Source: Fontibacillus phaseoli
GTDB taxonomy: Bacteria > Bacillota > Bacilli > Paenibacillales > Paenibacillaceae
Assembly (NCBI RefSeq): GCF_003337355.1
Contig: NZ_QPJW01000001.1
Coordinates: forward strand, 744,001-808,000
Direction: 5' to 3'
DNA: 64,000 nt
In this document: positions 35,261-43,190 of the stretch, piece by piece
Layout of the letters: each line of letters begins with the position of its first letter
Numbering within the stretch: position 1 is the first letter of the stretch
Notes under the pieces: generated by a model
Databases searched by the model: none
The model's input: the letters and a program-made list of their open reading frames with translations, nothing else
What the model was told of the DNA's origin: nothing
Program-made: the position numbers and the translations under genes

Positions 35261-35396
35261 TATCGAAAAAATTCGTGTCCAGTGGAATCTTCAGATTTTC
35301 TTTAGATATAACCTCATAAAATCCTAAGACTTTTTCGTTACAATTTTCATGTCGTTAATATTTTTAATTATGCCTGTAATTAATAGGGGAAAAATA

Positions 35397-35978
35397 ATGG
35401 GGGAAAAGCAGTTGAAAATCAATGAATCTTTACTATTTTTGCAAGGATTCTTCAATAATCCACAACGAGTGGGAAGTGTCATACCCAGTTCCCGATTTTT
35501 GGCCGATCAAATGATTCAGCCTGTATCTTGGAATGAGGTAAAGGCAGTCGCGGAGCTTGGGTCCGGCACAGGTGCCATCACGCGTTTTATGAAGAAACAG
35601 CTAAATGAATCAACAAAAGTATTATTGTTTGAAAGAGATAAGAAAATGAGAAATAATTTAAAGATAGAATACCCCGATTTCTTTTGCCATTCCGATGCAT
35701 GCCAATTAGTTAAAAAAATGACCCAAGCTGGAATAGGTCAGCTTGACTGTATTATAAGCGGACTGCCATTTTTTAATTTCACGAAGGAAATGCGAGAAAA
35801 TTTATTGAATCAGATTATTGAGGCACTTAAACCAGGAGGTGTTTTTGTCGCTTTTCAGTACTCTCTTCAGATGAAGAAAAAATTTGCTGAAGAATTAATT
35901 ATCGAAAAAATTGAGTTTGTGCCATTCAATTTTCCTCCAGCTTTCGTATATGTCTGTCGCAAAAGGGAGACGCTTTAA
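35397..35978 (+). CDS. Class I SAM methyltransferase (phospholipid/rRNA methylase type)
   Basis: A 193-residue methyltransferase. The SAM motif AELGSGTGAITRFMKK (about residues 52-67) and a later acidic strand end (LLFERDK) are typical, and the family resembles COG3963 phospholipid N-methyltransferases and KsgA-like enzymes. The GSVIPSSRFLADQM segment before the SAM motif is characteristic of that group. The ATG at 35397 follows AGGGGAAAA; an in-frame start at 35349 is weaker. It precedes a two-component system that may control it. Codon use is A+T-rich relative to flanks. Confidence 0.82.
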   Translation: MGEKQLKINESLLFLQGFFNNPQRVGSVIPSSRFLADQMIQPVSWNEVKAVAELGSGTGAITRFMKKQLNESTKVLLFERDKKMRNNLKIEYPDFFCHSDACQLVKKMTQAGIGQLDCIISGLPFFNFTKEMRENLLNQIIEALKPGGVFVAFQYSLQMKKKFAEELIIEKIEFVPFNFPPAFVYVCRKRETL

Positions 35979-36066
35979 TGGAATATAATTCACCCGATCT
36001 ATTTCCTGGTTAACATTTAATAGCTATATAGTAGCTTTTATTTCCTATAAAAAGGAGCACCAAGCA

Positions 36067-36747
36067 ATGAATACAGTCCTTGTCGTAGATGACGATTCAG
36101 AGATTCGGGATGTCATTAACGTATATTTGCGAAATGAAGGATACCGCGTAATTGAAGCTGCTGATGGCCTTGAGGCGCTGGATGTAATAAAAACGGTCTC
36201 TATCCAGTTGATCATTCTGGATGTTATGATGCCTCGAATGGATGGTATTAGTGCCTGCATTAAAATTAGGGAAATATCGAACACTCCGATTATCATGTTA
36301 TCGGCTAAAGAAGAAGATATTGATAAAATTACGGGTCTTACTACCGGAGCTGACGACTACATGATTAAACCCTTTAATCCTTTAGAATTGCTTGCTCGGG
36401 TAAAAGCTCAACTGCGGCGGCAATCCTTAATAGGAAAAGAAGATTCTAGTTCACTAATCCTCATTAAAGATCTTGTCATTGATAAGGATAAACATTCGGT
36501 TACATTAAAAGGAAACAACATATCGTTGACCCCTTTGGAGTTTTCGATTCTGGAGTTGCTTGCAAGCCGCCCAGGACAAGTGTTTAGTTCTAATAGGATT
36601 TACGAAACCGTATGGAAAGAGCCGTTCGGAAATTCGGATAATACCGTAATGGTTCATATTCGTAATTTGCGAGAAAAAATAGAAGAATCACCAAGAGAAC
36701 CCCATTATATTAAAACGGTTTGGGGAGTGGGTTATAAAATTGACTGA
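36067..36747 (+). CDS. OmpR/PhoB family response regulator
   Basis: A 226-residue regulator. The receiver domain has the acidic pocket at Asp8-Asp10 and the phosphorylation site Asp52 (ILDVMMPRMDG), with the Lys in IKPFNPLELLARVKA. The C-terminal winged helix contains LTPLEFSILELLA and ends VWGVGYKID. It resembles VanR/PhoB-type regulators of envelope responses. It overlaps the sensor kinase by 8 bases and lies 88 bases after the methyltransferase. The AAGGAGCACCAAGCA leader precedes the ATG. Confidence 0.92.
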   Translation: MNTVLVVDDDSEIRDVINVYLRNEGYRVIEAADGLEALDVIKTVSIQLIILDVMMPRMDGISACIKIREISNTPIIMLSAKEEDIDKITGLTTGADDYMIKPFNPLELLARVKAQLRRQSLIGKEDSSSLILIKDLVIDKDKHSVTLKGNNISLTPLEFSILELLASRPGQVFSSNRIYETVWKEPFGNSDNTVMVHIRNLREKIEESPREPHYIKTVWGVGYKID

Positions 36748-37852
36748 ACAAGTAAAAAAGCCAAAAAGACAAAAAAGAATCCAGGTTAATATATTGTTCA
36801 GAATGGTGCTAAGTCTTATTATTGCTGTTGCTATAAATGATTTAATCATTTTACTTTTCACAAAGGTAGGTAATGAACTGAAATGGGAATGGCTACTCAA
36901 TTCCTTACCTTATTTTCTTACACCTCTGTACATGGTTAACTTTATAGCTATTTTTCTGGTTTTAACGCGAAAAATCGTAAAAGACCTAATTCACCTGGAA
37001 CGTGGGCTTCAAATTATTGCCGAGGGGGATTTAAACTACCGGGTATGTGTTGAACGACAAGATGAACTAGGGCGAGTGGCGGTTAACATTAATCAAATGA
37101 CGGAACGTTTGCAACGGCAGATTGTGAAGGAGCGTGAAACTGAGAAGTCAAAGATGGAGATGATCGCAGGCATTTCACATGACTTACGCACGCCTCTTAC
37201 AAGTATTATTGGCTATATTGAGCTTTTAAGGACAGAATCATTTCAAGATAAAGAAGAATACACGCGATTTGTTCAAAACACCTATAATAAAGCGATTCAC
37301 TTAAAGCGATTGCTTGATGATTTGTTTGAATATACGAGACTAACTTCGGTGGACATTAACTTGGATATAAAGAAGATTGATTTATTTCAGTTGCTGGATC
37401 AGTTATTATTTGAATTTGAACCAATCGCCCAAGAAAAGGGTGTAATTATCGTGAAAGGGATAGGGAACTCTGCGGTAGAAACTTTCATCGACAGTGAAAA
37501 AATTGCCAGAGCCATGGACAATCTATTGATGAACGCTCTAAAGTACTCTGTAAAGCCAGGAAGCATTCGCGTTCTATTGAAAAGAGATAGTAAGGAAGTT
37601 AAGGTTGAAGTTGAAAATAATGGGAAGCCCCTTACTCAAGAACAAGAGAACAGAATCTTCGAACGATTTTATAAAGTTGATCATTCTCGAAGTAGCGAAG
37701 GCATTCAAACGGGAGCTGGCCTTGGTCTTTCTATAGCCAGAAATATTATTGAATTGCATGGGGGAACATTAACCCTCAATCATATAAACAACTTATTTAG
37801 ATTCACTGTTACTTTGCCTATTGATGGAATTGTGGCTAACGGCATGGAGTGA
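36740..37852 (+). CDS. Sensor histidine kinase (VanS/PhoR-like)
   Basis: A 370-residue membrane kinase. Two membrane helices (about residues 18-40 and 58-77), a HAMP linker, the phospho-acceptor His147 in AGISHDLRTPLTSI, and the ATPase N box (NLLMNALKYS), plus FERFYKVDHS and GAGLGLSIARNII are visible. The TTG start at 36740 overlaps the regulator gene. The short extracellular loop suggests it senses a membrane or envelope signal. The pair may regulate the upstream methyltransferase (inference). Confidence 0.92.
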   Translation: MTEQVKKPKRQKRIQVNILFRMVLSLIIAVAINDLIILLFTKVGNELKWEWLLNSLPYFLTPLYMVNFIAIFLVLTRKIVKDLIHLERGLQIIAEGDLNYRVCVERQDELGRVAVNINQMTERLQRQIVKERETEKSKMEMIAGISHDLRTPLTSIIGYIELLRTESFQDKEEYTRFVQNTYNKAIHLKRLLDDLFEYTRLTSVDINLDIKKIDLFQLLDQLLFEFEPIAQEKGVIIVKGIGNSAVETFIDSEKIARAMDNLLMNALKYSVKPGSIRVLLKRDSKEVKVEVENNGKPLTQEQENRIFERFYKVDHSRSSEGIQTGAGLGLSIARNIIELHGGTLTLNHINNLFRFTVTLPIDGIVANGME

Positions 37853-37923
37853 GAGCGAACGACCATGATGAAATAAAGTAATGAATGAAATTCGGGAAGG
37901 ACTCATGGTTTCGAATTTAGATA

Positions 37924-38428
37924 TTACAACTTGTAAAAGTAAGAAGGGTGGCTCAAACCGGTTGGCTCATAAAATTCGTTATGCGAATATTTGAATCCTA
38001 ACTTTAATAGCAAATTTTTAGAAGCTAGGTTCAAGGGATTGTGACCGGCAAATAAATTATCGGCTTTCATTTGATCAAAGGCAAAATGGATTACGGCATT
38101 TGCGGCTTCGGAAGCATAACCCGTACCCCAATAATTACTTTTAAGATGAAATCCTATTTCATAAATCTTCTTTTCTATGTCGTACGCAACAACCAATAAA
38201 ATCGTTGGTTTCGAGTTCGAATGCCGGCCAGTATTGAACCCGAAACAACACTTCAGTTTGAATTTCTTTTATCAATCGGCCTTTAATTTGCTCGTTCGAA
38301 TACAAACCATCGGAAGAAATAAATTTCGTTACCGCAGGTTCACCCCAAAGAGAAAACGCCAAATCCAAATCGCTATGCTGCCAATGTGAGAAACCTAATC
38401 GAGCAGTTTTCAGAAAATAATTTTTCAT
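37924..38428 (-). pseudogene. GNAT acetyltransferase, frameshifted
   Basis: The N-terminal half (from 38428, MKNYFLKTARLGFSHW and so on) runs out of frame near 38190, and the C-terminal half resumes in another frame (ending 37924) with the GNAT-like IGFHLKSNYWGTGYASEA acetyl-CoA region and NLASKNLLLKLGF. Together they make one RimJ/RimL-like protein of about 165 residues. A deletion of 2 (mod 3) bases near the GGTTGTTGCG/TACGAC junction explains the break. A sequencing or assembly error is possible. Confidence 0.7.
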
Positions 38429-38641
38429 TGTTGTACGCCTTTTCCATAATTTTGTTTTTCTTTATCAAGAGTAGCATTTTAAGTGAGGTTGTGCTGTGCT
38501 TTTTGCTGGGTAGGTGTAGGAAATTGTAATGCAACAGGGGATGCCGGACAAGGGAATGAGCTCGGTGAAATGAATGTTTGATTTAGGTAGCATAAATTGA
38601 CTGTGAAATATTATTGTGGAATCATGAAGTAGGGTGATGAG

Positions 38642-38872
38642 ATGACCAAGTTAGTTAAAATAGAAGATATGCATTGTTCAACTGATAATAGGGGAGGTAA
38701 CCGAAAAGGGGCGGGCCGCAAGCCAATAGGTGTAACTCGAAAAATATCATTAACATTACCGCAGGAATGCTGGGCAGAAATAGAACGCTACTGTCACAGA
38801 GGGGATTATTCTGTTTCCGAAATACTACGATCCATTATCGAAGATAACCTTCATAAGGCTGATCTTTTATGA
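38642..38872 (+). CDS. Ribbon-helix-helix-like small protein
   Basis: A 76-residue protein with a basic Gly/Arg segment (GGNRKGAGRKPIG, about residues 18-30), then a strand (RKISLTLP) and two helices, as in CopG/Arc DNA-binding proteins. The GAGRKPIG motif is common in phage or plasmid RHH proteins. It starts at an ATG with a weak GGTGATGAG leader. Its place in a low-G+C segment fits acquisition by transfer. Regulatory targets are unknown; it is just upstream of an alpha/beta hydrolase. Confidence 0.72.
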   Translation: MTKLVKIEDMHCSTDNRGGNRKGAGRKPIGVTRKISLTLPQECWAEIERYCHRGDYSVSEILRSIIEDNLHKADLL

Positions 38873-38898
38873 TTTAGTAGGTGTGGGAGGTTCACGTT

Positions 38899-39708
38899 AT
38901 GAAAGAAGGTATGTTAAACATAGAGGGTGGACAGCTTTTTTACACCGTTTCGGGAGAAGGCGAGCCCATTGTTCTGATCCATGGAAATTTTAATGATCAT
39001 CAAATCTGGAATGGACAGGTGGACTTTTTTTCCGCACATTACAAATTAGTTCGATATGATTTACGGGGATACGGTCTTTCGAGTACGCCAAACGCTACTT
39101 TCTCCAATATTGATGATTTAAAAGCACTGATTGATTCTTTGAAACTTCGTAACATTGCTTTGGTAGGCTCCTCCATGGGGGGTGGCATCGCTACGGACTT
39201 TACTCTCACTTATCCTCATCTAGTCAAAACCCTTATTTTGGTTGCACCCTCCATAAACGGTAATCCTTATCCTATGAAATTGTTGTGGCATGGAATAAAA
39301 AATTTTATCCATCTTCGTCTGAAAGGACGCAAGAAAGCCATTGAATCATTCATCGTTAATCCTTTCTGGAGTTACTTCTTTCCACCCTTAAGAAAAGTAG
39401 AAGCAAGAACACAATTAATCGATAATGTAAGGAATCCAAACAACTTTTGCAGATTCTCTCCGAGCCTTTCGGCTGCTGTTAAACCATATGCTTTCAATCG
39501 ATTACATGAAATAAACATCCCGACTCTTATTATAATCCCTGATCAAGATCATTCATTTAACATAGAGACTGCGAAAACTTTACATAAAAGAATAGAACTA
39601 TCGTCAAAAATAACTATGCATGGCTGCGGTCACCTTCCGTTTATCGAGGCGCCGCATGAATTCAATCAAACAGTTTTTGATTTTCTGTCAAAAAGCTCGC
39701 TGACCTAA
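38899..39708 (+). CDS. Alpha/beta hydrolase
   Basis: A 269-residue hydrolase. The oxyanion strand HGNFNDHQIW, the nucleophile Ser in VGSSMGGG (elbow G-x-S-x-G, about residues 90-97), the acid in IPDQDHSFN and the catalytic His in CGHLPFIEAP are visible. The substrate (ester, epoxide or lactone) cannot be told. The ATG at 38899 has GGGAGG 8 bases upstream; a GTG at 38881 lacks a site. A terminator follows the stop. Confidence 0.9.
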   Translation: MKEGMLNIEGGQLFYTVSGEGEPIVLIHGNFNDHQIWNGQVDFFSAHYKLVRYDLRGYGLSSTPNATFSNIDDLKALIDSLKLRNIALVGSSMGGGIATDFTLTYPHLVKTLILVAPSINGNPYPMKLLWHGIKNFIHLRLKGRKKAIESFIVNPFWSYFFPPLRKVEARTQLIDNVRNPNNFCRFSPSLSAAVKPYAFNRLHEINIPTLIIIPDQDHSFNIETAKTLHKRIELSSKITMHGCGHLPFIEAPHEFNQTVFDFLSKSSLT

Positions 39709-39727
39709 CCGGTTGGCGGCTTTTTTT
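39694..39727 (+). terminator. Terminator after the alpha/beta hydrolase
   Basis: AGCTCGCTGACC pairs with GGTTGGCGGCT around a TAACC loop, with one or two mismatches, and is followed by seven T residues. It overlaps the final codons of the hydrolase gene. Confidence 0.7.
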
Positions 39728-39810
39728 ATATATGATGAGACCAGCATTCTTATTCGTTAAATTGTGCCTTGTTGCTGATTCTAGTGACCCTATCAATTTT
39801 TCACTTAAAG

Positions 39811-39819
39811 CATAGAATA
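39811..39819 (+). promoter_or_regulatory. Sigma-K/sigma-E type -10 candidate
   Basis: CATAGAATA matches the sigma-K -10 consensus CATANNNTA and is also close to the sigma-E -10. No convincing -35 was found at the usual distance, so mother-cell expression of the following small gene is only a hint. Confidence 0.35.
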
Positions 39820-39850
39820 CTGTATCCCAGATCGATAGGAGGTGATTCAG

Positions 39851-40138
39851 ATGGCGATTCTCTTACCGTCGCAAATTTATAATCTTGCTGCCGGAGTAGG
39901 TAAATCGTATTATGAAAACTTAAACGGGGGAACAAATGCTACAATTACGGTTAATAATACCGGCGCCAATCCAGTAAATCTTGTTGTTACCCGTGTCAAC
40001 GCACCTGTCATAACGTATGTTATACCCGCAGCCAACAGTCTCACATTGCAAGTTGCTTTGCTTTTGGTAGCGGCCCTTCAAGCTACCGCAGCCGGAGCAG
40101 TAACGGGAACCATTCAAATTGCTGTTTCTGATTTTTAA
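39851..40138 (+). CDS. Small beta-rich protein, possible spore-surface or appendage subunit
   Basis: A 95-residue protein without Cys, with alternating Val/Thr/Asn strands (NATITVNNTGANPVNLVV) and a C-terminal ATAAGAVTGTIQIAV, reminiscent of jelly-roll subunits such as endospore appendage (Ena-like) or exosporium proteins. I cannot name it with certainty. The excellent AGGAGGTGA site before the ATG and the strong terminator after it support a highly expressed single gene. A CATAGAATA box upstream hints at mother-cell control. It lacks a clear signal peptide, as expected for coat/exosporium proteins. Confidence 0.7.
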   Translation: MAILLPSQIYNLAAGVGKSYYENLNGGTNATITVNNTGANPVNLVVTRVNAPVITYVIPAANSLTLQVALLLVAALQATAAGAVTGTIQIAVSDF

Positions 40139-40153
40139 TTCATTCTAGTAAAT

Positions 40154-40192
40154 AAAATCCCCGCCGAATATATCTGATCGGCGGGGATTTTG
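40154..40192. terminator. Bidirectional terminator after the Ena-like gene
   Basis: AAAATCCCCGCCGA (40154-40167) pairs perfectly with TCGGCGGGGATTTT (40178-40191). Being symmetric in A and T runs it can stop both the + strand gene and the convergent GNAT gene. Confidence 0.9.
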
Positions 40193-40228
40193 CATCTTGC
40201 GATATACATGCGACTTTTACAGGCTTCA

Positions 40229-40639
40229 CTAATTCAACTTTTTTGTGAGAATAATTTCTAATGGTTGGCTATCTAGTAGCAAGCATCCTGCATCTTTAAA
40301 TCCAAGTTTTCTATAAAAGTGTTGAGATCCTTCGTCAGCTTGGGTAGAAGTCATTACCAAATCATAACCTTGTTGCTTCATTTCGTGCTCCCAAAATTGG
40401 ACCACATCTTTCCCTAGGCCTTTATTGCGGAAAGCTTCATCAATCCAGAGCATATTCATAAATGGCGTATTATCCCAGAAATACCCGTAACGCATCCACC
40501 CGATTCGTTCCTCGTTTTCATCCTGTAAAATGTATATTTCCTTCCCCGTGATTTTGGGCAATAGCAATTTTTCCTCGACATGACGATCCCGATTTTTTAT
40601 CCACTCATAATCTTTTTCGGTCGCAAAAGAAATTCTCAT
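40229..40639 (-). CDS. GNAT family N-acetyltransferase
   Basis: A 136-residue acetyltransferase with the acetyl-CoA loop RNKGLGKDVVQFWE (about residues 71-84; R/Q-x-x-G-x-G/A form), and the later QHFYRKLGFKDAG typical of the fold. The acceptor is unknown; such short forms often act on small molecules or toxins. An AAAGGAAAAG leader precedes the start. It lies in the low-G+C segment and is convergent with the Ena-like gene. Confidence 0.88.
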   Translation of the reverse strand: MRISFATEKDYEWIKNRDRHVEEKLLLPKITGKEIYILQDENEERIGWMRYGYFWDNTPFMNMLWIDEAFRNKGLGKDVVQFWEHEMKQQGYDLVMTSTQADEGSQHFYRKLGFKDAGCLLLDSQPLEIILTKKLN

Positions 40640-40673
40640 TTATCTTTTCCTTTCTTATTCCGTGATCTGGTAA

Positions 40674-40955
40674 TTATTGATAGTTATCGTAGGGATGTTT
40701 CTTGATCATTGTTCGGTTCGACGACCACATTTTTAAGTCGACCTCTTCCCAGTTATCCGGATAGGCAATTGAAACGTTTTGTCCGAATAAGTCGTATATC
40801 GAATGTCTTCCGTCCGGGATGAAACACGGAATCGCTTGAATTGACCGCCGGTTCCTCCACCGAATCCATTGCCGAAAAGAAAATATTGGTCATGTTGCCG
40901 CATCCGGCAAGTATCATCGTGAAGATGAAGGCGAAAATTATTTTTTCAAGTCCAT
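40674..40955 (-). pseudogene. Decayed lipoprotein gene
   Basis: The ATG (complement of 40953-40955) with a GAGGG site is followed by five codons and a stop. If a run of six A were seven, the frame would read on as a signal peptide with the lipobox LAGC (...FTMILAGCGN). A second shift near the middle then restores a frame ending DNWEEVDLKMW and so on to the TAA at 40674. The gene is thus a short lipoprotein with at least two frame errors. No intact homolog is seen in the window. Confidence 0.6.
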
Positions 40956-41082
40956 ATCGTCCCTCATCGGCCGAGGGAATTGCTATCCATTATATTACTA
41001 TTAATTGCAAAGCGATAAAAGGAAAATCAAGACATGCATATTTGGGGACAAGGCTTCGATCCGCATGACCTCTAGTAAATGT

Positions 41083-41112
41083 TTGACTTTGTTGATTCCA
41101 ACCCCCTATAAT
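41083..41112 (+). promoter_or_regulatory. Sigma-A promoter for fur
   Basis: TTGACT (41083-41088) and a perfect TATAAT (41107-41112) have an 18-base spacer, 49 bases before the fur start. No palindromic Fur or PerR box was recognised here. Confidence 0.7.
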
Positions 41113-41161
41113 GAAAGAAGTGATTTAAATGCAAGTTGCGGCAATTCCTGGGGGGGAGAAC

Positions 41162-41638
41162 ATGGAAGAAAAGATCGATAAAATTAAACAGCAGCTGCAA
41201 TCCCACGGTTATAAATTGACGCCCCAACGGGAAGCCACGGTTCGAGTACTGCTAGAAAATGAAGAAGACCATCTCAGTGCGGAAGACGTATTTATGCTGG
41301 TAAAAGATAAAGCTCCGGAGATTGGTTTGGCTACCGTATACCGGACACTGGAGTTGCTGAGCGAACTTCATGTCGTCGAGAAGATTAACTTCGGGGACGG
41401 GGTGGCCCGTTACGATCTGCGTACGGACACGACCAAGCATCACCATCATCACTTGATCTGCGTACAATGCGGAGCCATGGATGAGATTCGCGAAGATTGG
41501 CTGGGACCGCTGGAGGAACGCCTGGAGAAGGAATTCAACTTTACGGTGCTGGATCACCGCTTGGATTTTCAAGGCATTTGCTACCGGTGCAAAGACAAGA
41601 ATAATGACCAGAATGGTAACGGCGGCAAAAAATCATAA
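41162..41638 (+). CDS. fur: Fur family metalloregulator
   Basis: A 158-residue Fur-family repressor. The winged helix has YKLTPQREATVRVLLE and the recognition part IGLATVYRTLELL. The metal site includes a run of six His-type residues (HHHHHL near residue 94), then CVQC, and a C-terminal CYRC, together forming the structural zinc site. Fur represses iron uptake when iron is plentiful; PerR/Zur are alternatives but the context (next to yqzK and xerD, as in Bacillus) supports Fur. GGGGGGAGA precedes the ATG at 41162. Confidence 0.92.
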   Translation: MEEKIDKIKQQLQSHGYKLTPQREATVRVLLENEEDHLSAEDVFMLVKDKAPEIGLATVYRTLELLSELHVVEKINFGDGVARYDLRTDTTKHHHHHLICVQCGAMDEIREDWLGPLEERLEKEFNFTVLDHRLDFQGICYRCKDKNNDQNGNGGKKS

Positions 41639-41649
41639 AAGTGACGCAA

Positions 41650-41682
41650 AGCTCCGAACGGCCGGGCCGTTAGGGGCTTTTT
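41650..41682 (+). terminator. Terminator after fur
   Basis: AGCTCCGAACGGCC (41650-41663) pairs with GGCCGTTAGGGGCT (41665-41678) with two mismatches, followed by T residues. Bases 41690-41840 are intergenic with nothing recognised. Confidence 0.8.
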
Positions 41683-41859
41683 GATTTGGGGATGAAGTGT
41701 CATCCACATTCAGCATCCACCTACATAGTTCATCTCATAGTGCAGGTTTATCCCTTTCAAACCCGGCATACTGTCAGAACTCCCACTATATACTGTTAGA
41801 AATAGTGTCCAGGCTCCTTTAAGCTATTCGGGAAAATGGGTAATGAAAGAGGGAGAGTC

Positions 41860-42096
41860 ATGGTCATTTCGCTGCGAAGCCTGCTAAGGTCGCTGAAGTA
41901 TTTGCTCGTATTTGTCGCGTTAGCCTATACTTTATATAAAGGGCTGGGGCTGCTGGATGCCTATATATTTCCTTTGGACAAATATCGGGTCCCGGAAGGC
42001 TCCGCTGTTAAAGTATTTCTTCCCGGCAGTTTAGGGAGCCAAGAAACGGAAACGTTGAGCGAACGATTAATCCTGTTTTTTTGGTACGGAGAATAA
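41860..42096 (+). CDS. yqzK: DUF4227 family protein YqzK
   Basis: A 78-residue protein with one membrane helix (about residues 13-32) and a conserved soluble tail including PEGSAVKVF and ERLILFFWYGE. This matches DUF4227/YqzK, found next to fur and xerD in Bacillus. Function is not known. The ATG at 41860 follows AGAGGGAGAG; an in-frame ATG at 41836 precedes that site. Confidence 0.87.
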   Translation: MVISLRSLLRSLKYLLVFVALAYTLYKGLGLLDAYIFPLDKYRVPEGSAVKVFLPGSLGSQETETLSERLILFFWYGE

Positions 42097-42199
42097 TGAG
42101 ACCGCAGCAGGGAAAAGAAGTACTTGTGTGGAATTGATGAATAGGGAATGTTATTATTTTCCGACATTCTTCGACAGGAGACGAAAGGAGGCGCTGAAC

Positions 42200-43105
42200 A
42201 TGGAGCCGTATGCAGCCTCTTTTATTTCATATTTGGCCGGCAAGAAGGACTTAAGCGGCTCGACGCTGGAAAGCTATAAGCGGGATGTGTCCCAGTTTCT
42301 TGGTTATTTGCAAGGCAAGGAAATCAGAGATTTGAATGAAGTAACCCGTGCGGGAGTCCTGCTGTATTTCGCCGCGCTCCGGGAGCAGGGAAAGGCTCCG
42401 GCGACAGTTACGCGCGTATCCGTGTCCCTGAAGGCGTTTTTTCAGTATCTTCTCCAGGAGAGAGCCATCTCTCAAGATCCTTTTGTAGCCGTAAAGATGC
42501 CAAAAATCGACAAAACTCCGCCGTCCGTGCTTACCGTGGAAGAGACGGATAGGTTACTGGACATGCCCCGCTTGAATCAACCGCTCGGACTAAGGGATAA
42601 AGCCATGTTGGAACTCCTGTATGCAACAGGCGTTCGCGTCAGCGAACTCATCTCATTGAACATCGAAGATGTCGATACGGGAGTCCGTTTTTTGCGCTGT
42701 TCCGGGGACAGTGGAAAAGAACGGATTTTGCCGTTCGGGACAGTGACAGCGGATTGGCTTAACAGGTATTTGCACGAAGTCCGGTTCGGTTGGAGTCCTG
42801 ATGGACAGCAAGATCCCCTGTTTCCGAACCGTTCAGGCGGCAGAATGAGTCGCCAGGGCTTCTGGAAGGTGATAAAGAAGTATGGCAAAGCTGCAGGGAT
42901 CACGAAAGAAATTACACCGCATACCCTGAGACATTCCTTTGCCATTCATCTGCTTGAAGGCGGAGCGGATGTACGGTCGGTCCAGGAGATGCTCGGACAT
43001 GCCGACTTGGGGACAATTCAAATGTATTTAAACCATTCCCGGCCGAACCTAAAATCGGTATATGATCATTTTCACCCGCGGAGTAAGGGCAAGATTGAAC
43101 TATAA
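42200..43105 (+). CDS. xerD: Site-specific tyrosine recombinase XerD
   Basis: A 301-residue recombinase that resolves chromosome dimers at dif with XerC. The N-terminal SAM-like domain (about 1-90) is followed by the catalytic domain with Arg in TGVRVSEL, His and Arg in HTLRHSFAIHLLEGG, His in LGHADLGT and the nucleophile Tyr in IQMYLNH. The ATG at 42200 has AAAGGAGG; frame upstream to 42128 has no site. Same order as B. subtilis (fur-yqzK-xerD-drm). Confidence 0.95.
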   Translation: MEPYAASFISYLAGKKDLSGSTLESYKRDVSQFLGYLQGKEIRDLNEVTRAGVLLYFAALREQGKAPATVTRVSVSLKAFFQYLLQERAISQDPFVAVKMPKIDKTPPSVLTVEETDRLLDMPRLNQPLGLRDKAMLELLYATGVRVSELISLNIEDVDTGVRFLRCSGDSGKERILPFGTVTADWLNRYLHEVRFGWSPDGQQDPLFPNRSGGRMSRQGFWKVIKKYGKAAGITKEITPHTLRHSFAIHLLEGGADVRSVQEMLGHADLGTIQMYLNHSRPNLKSVYDHFHPRSKGKIEL

Positions 43106-43190
43106 TCCGGTCTGACGGCGGGTAAAGCATGGGAATGGATTAGGGTCAAGCAGGGATAACTAAACAGCAAAGGTCGAAGGAGTGACATAC

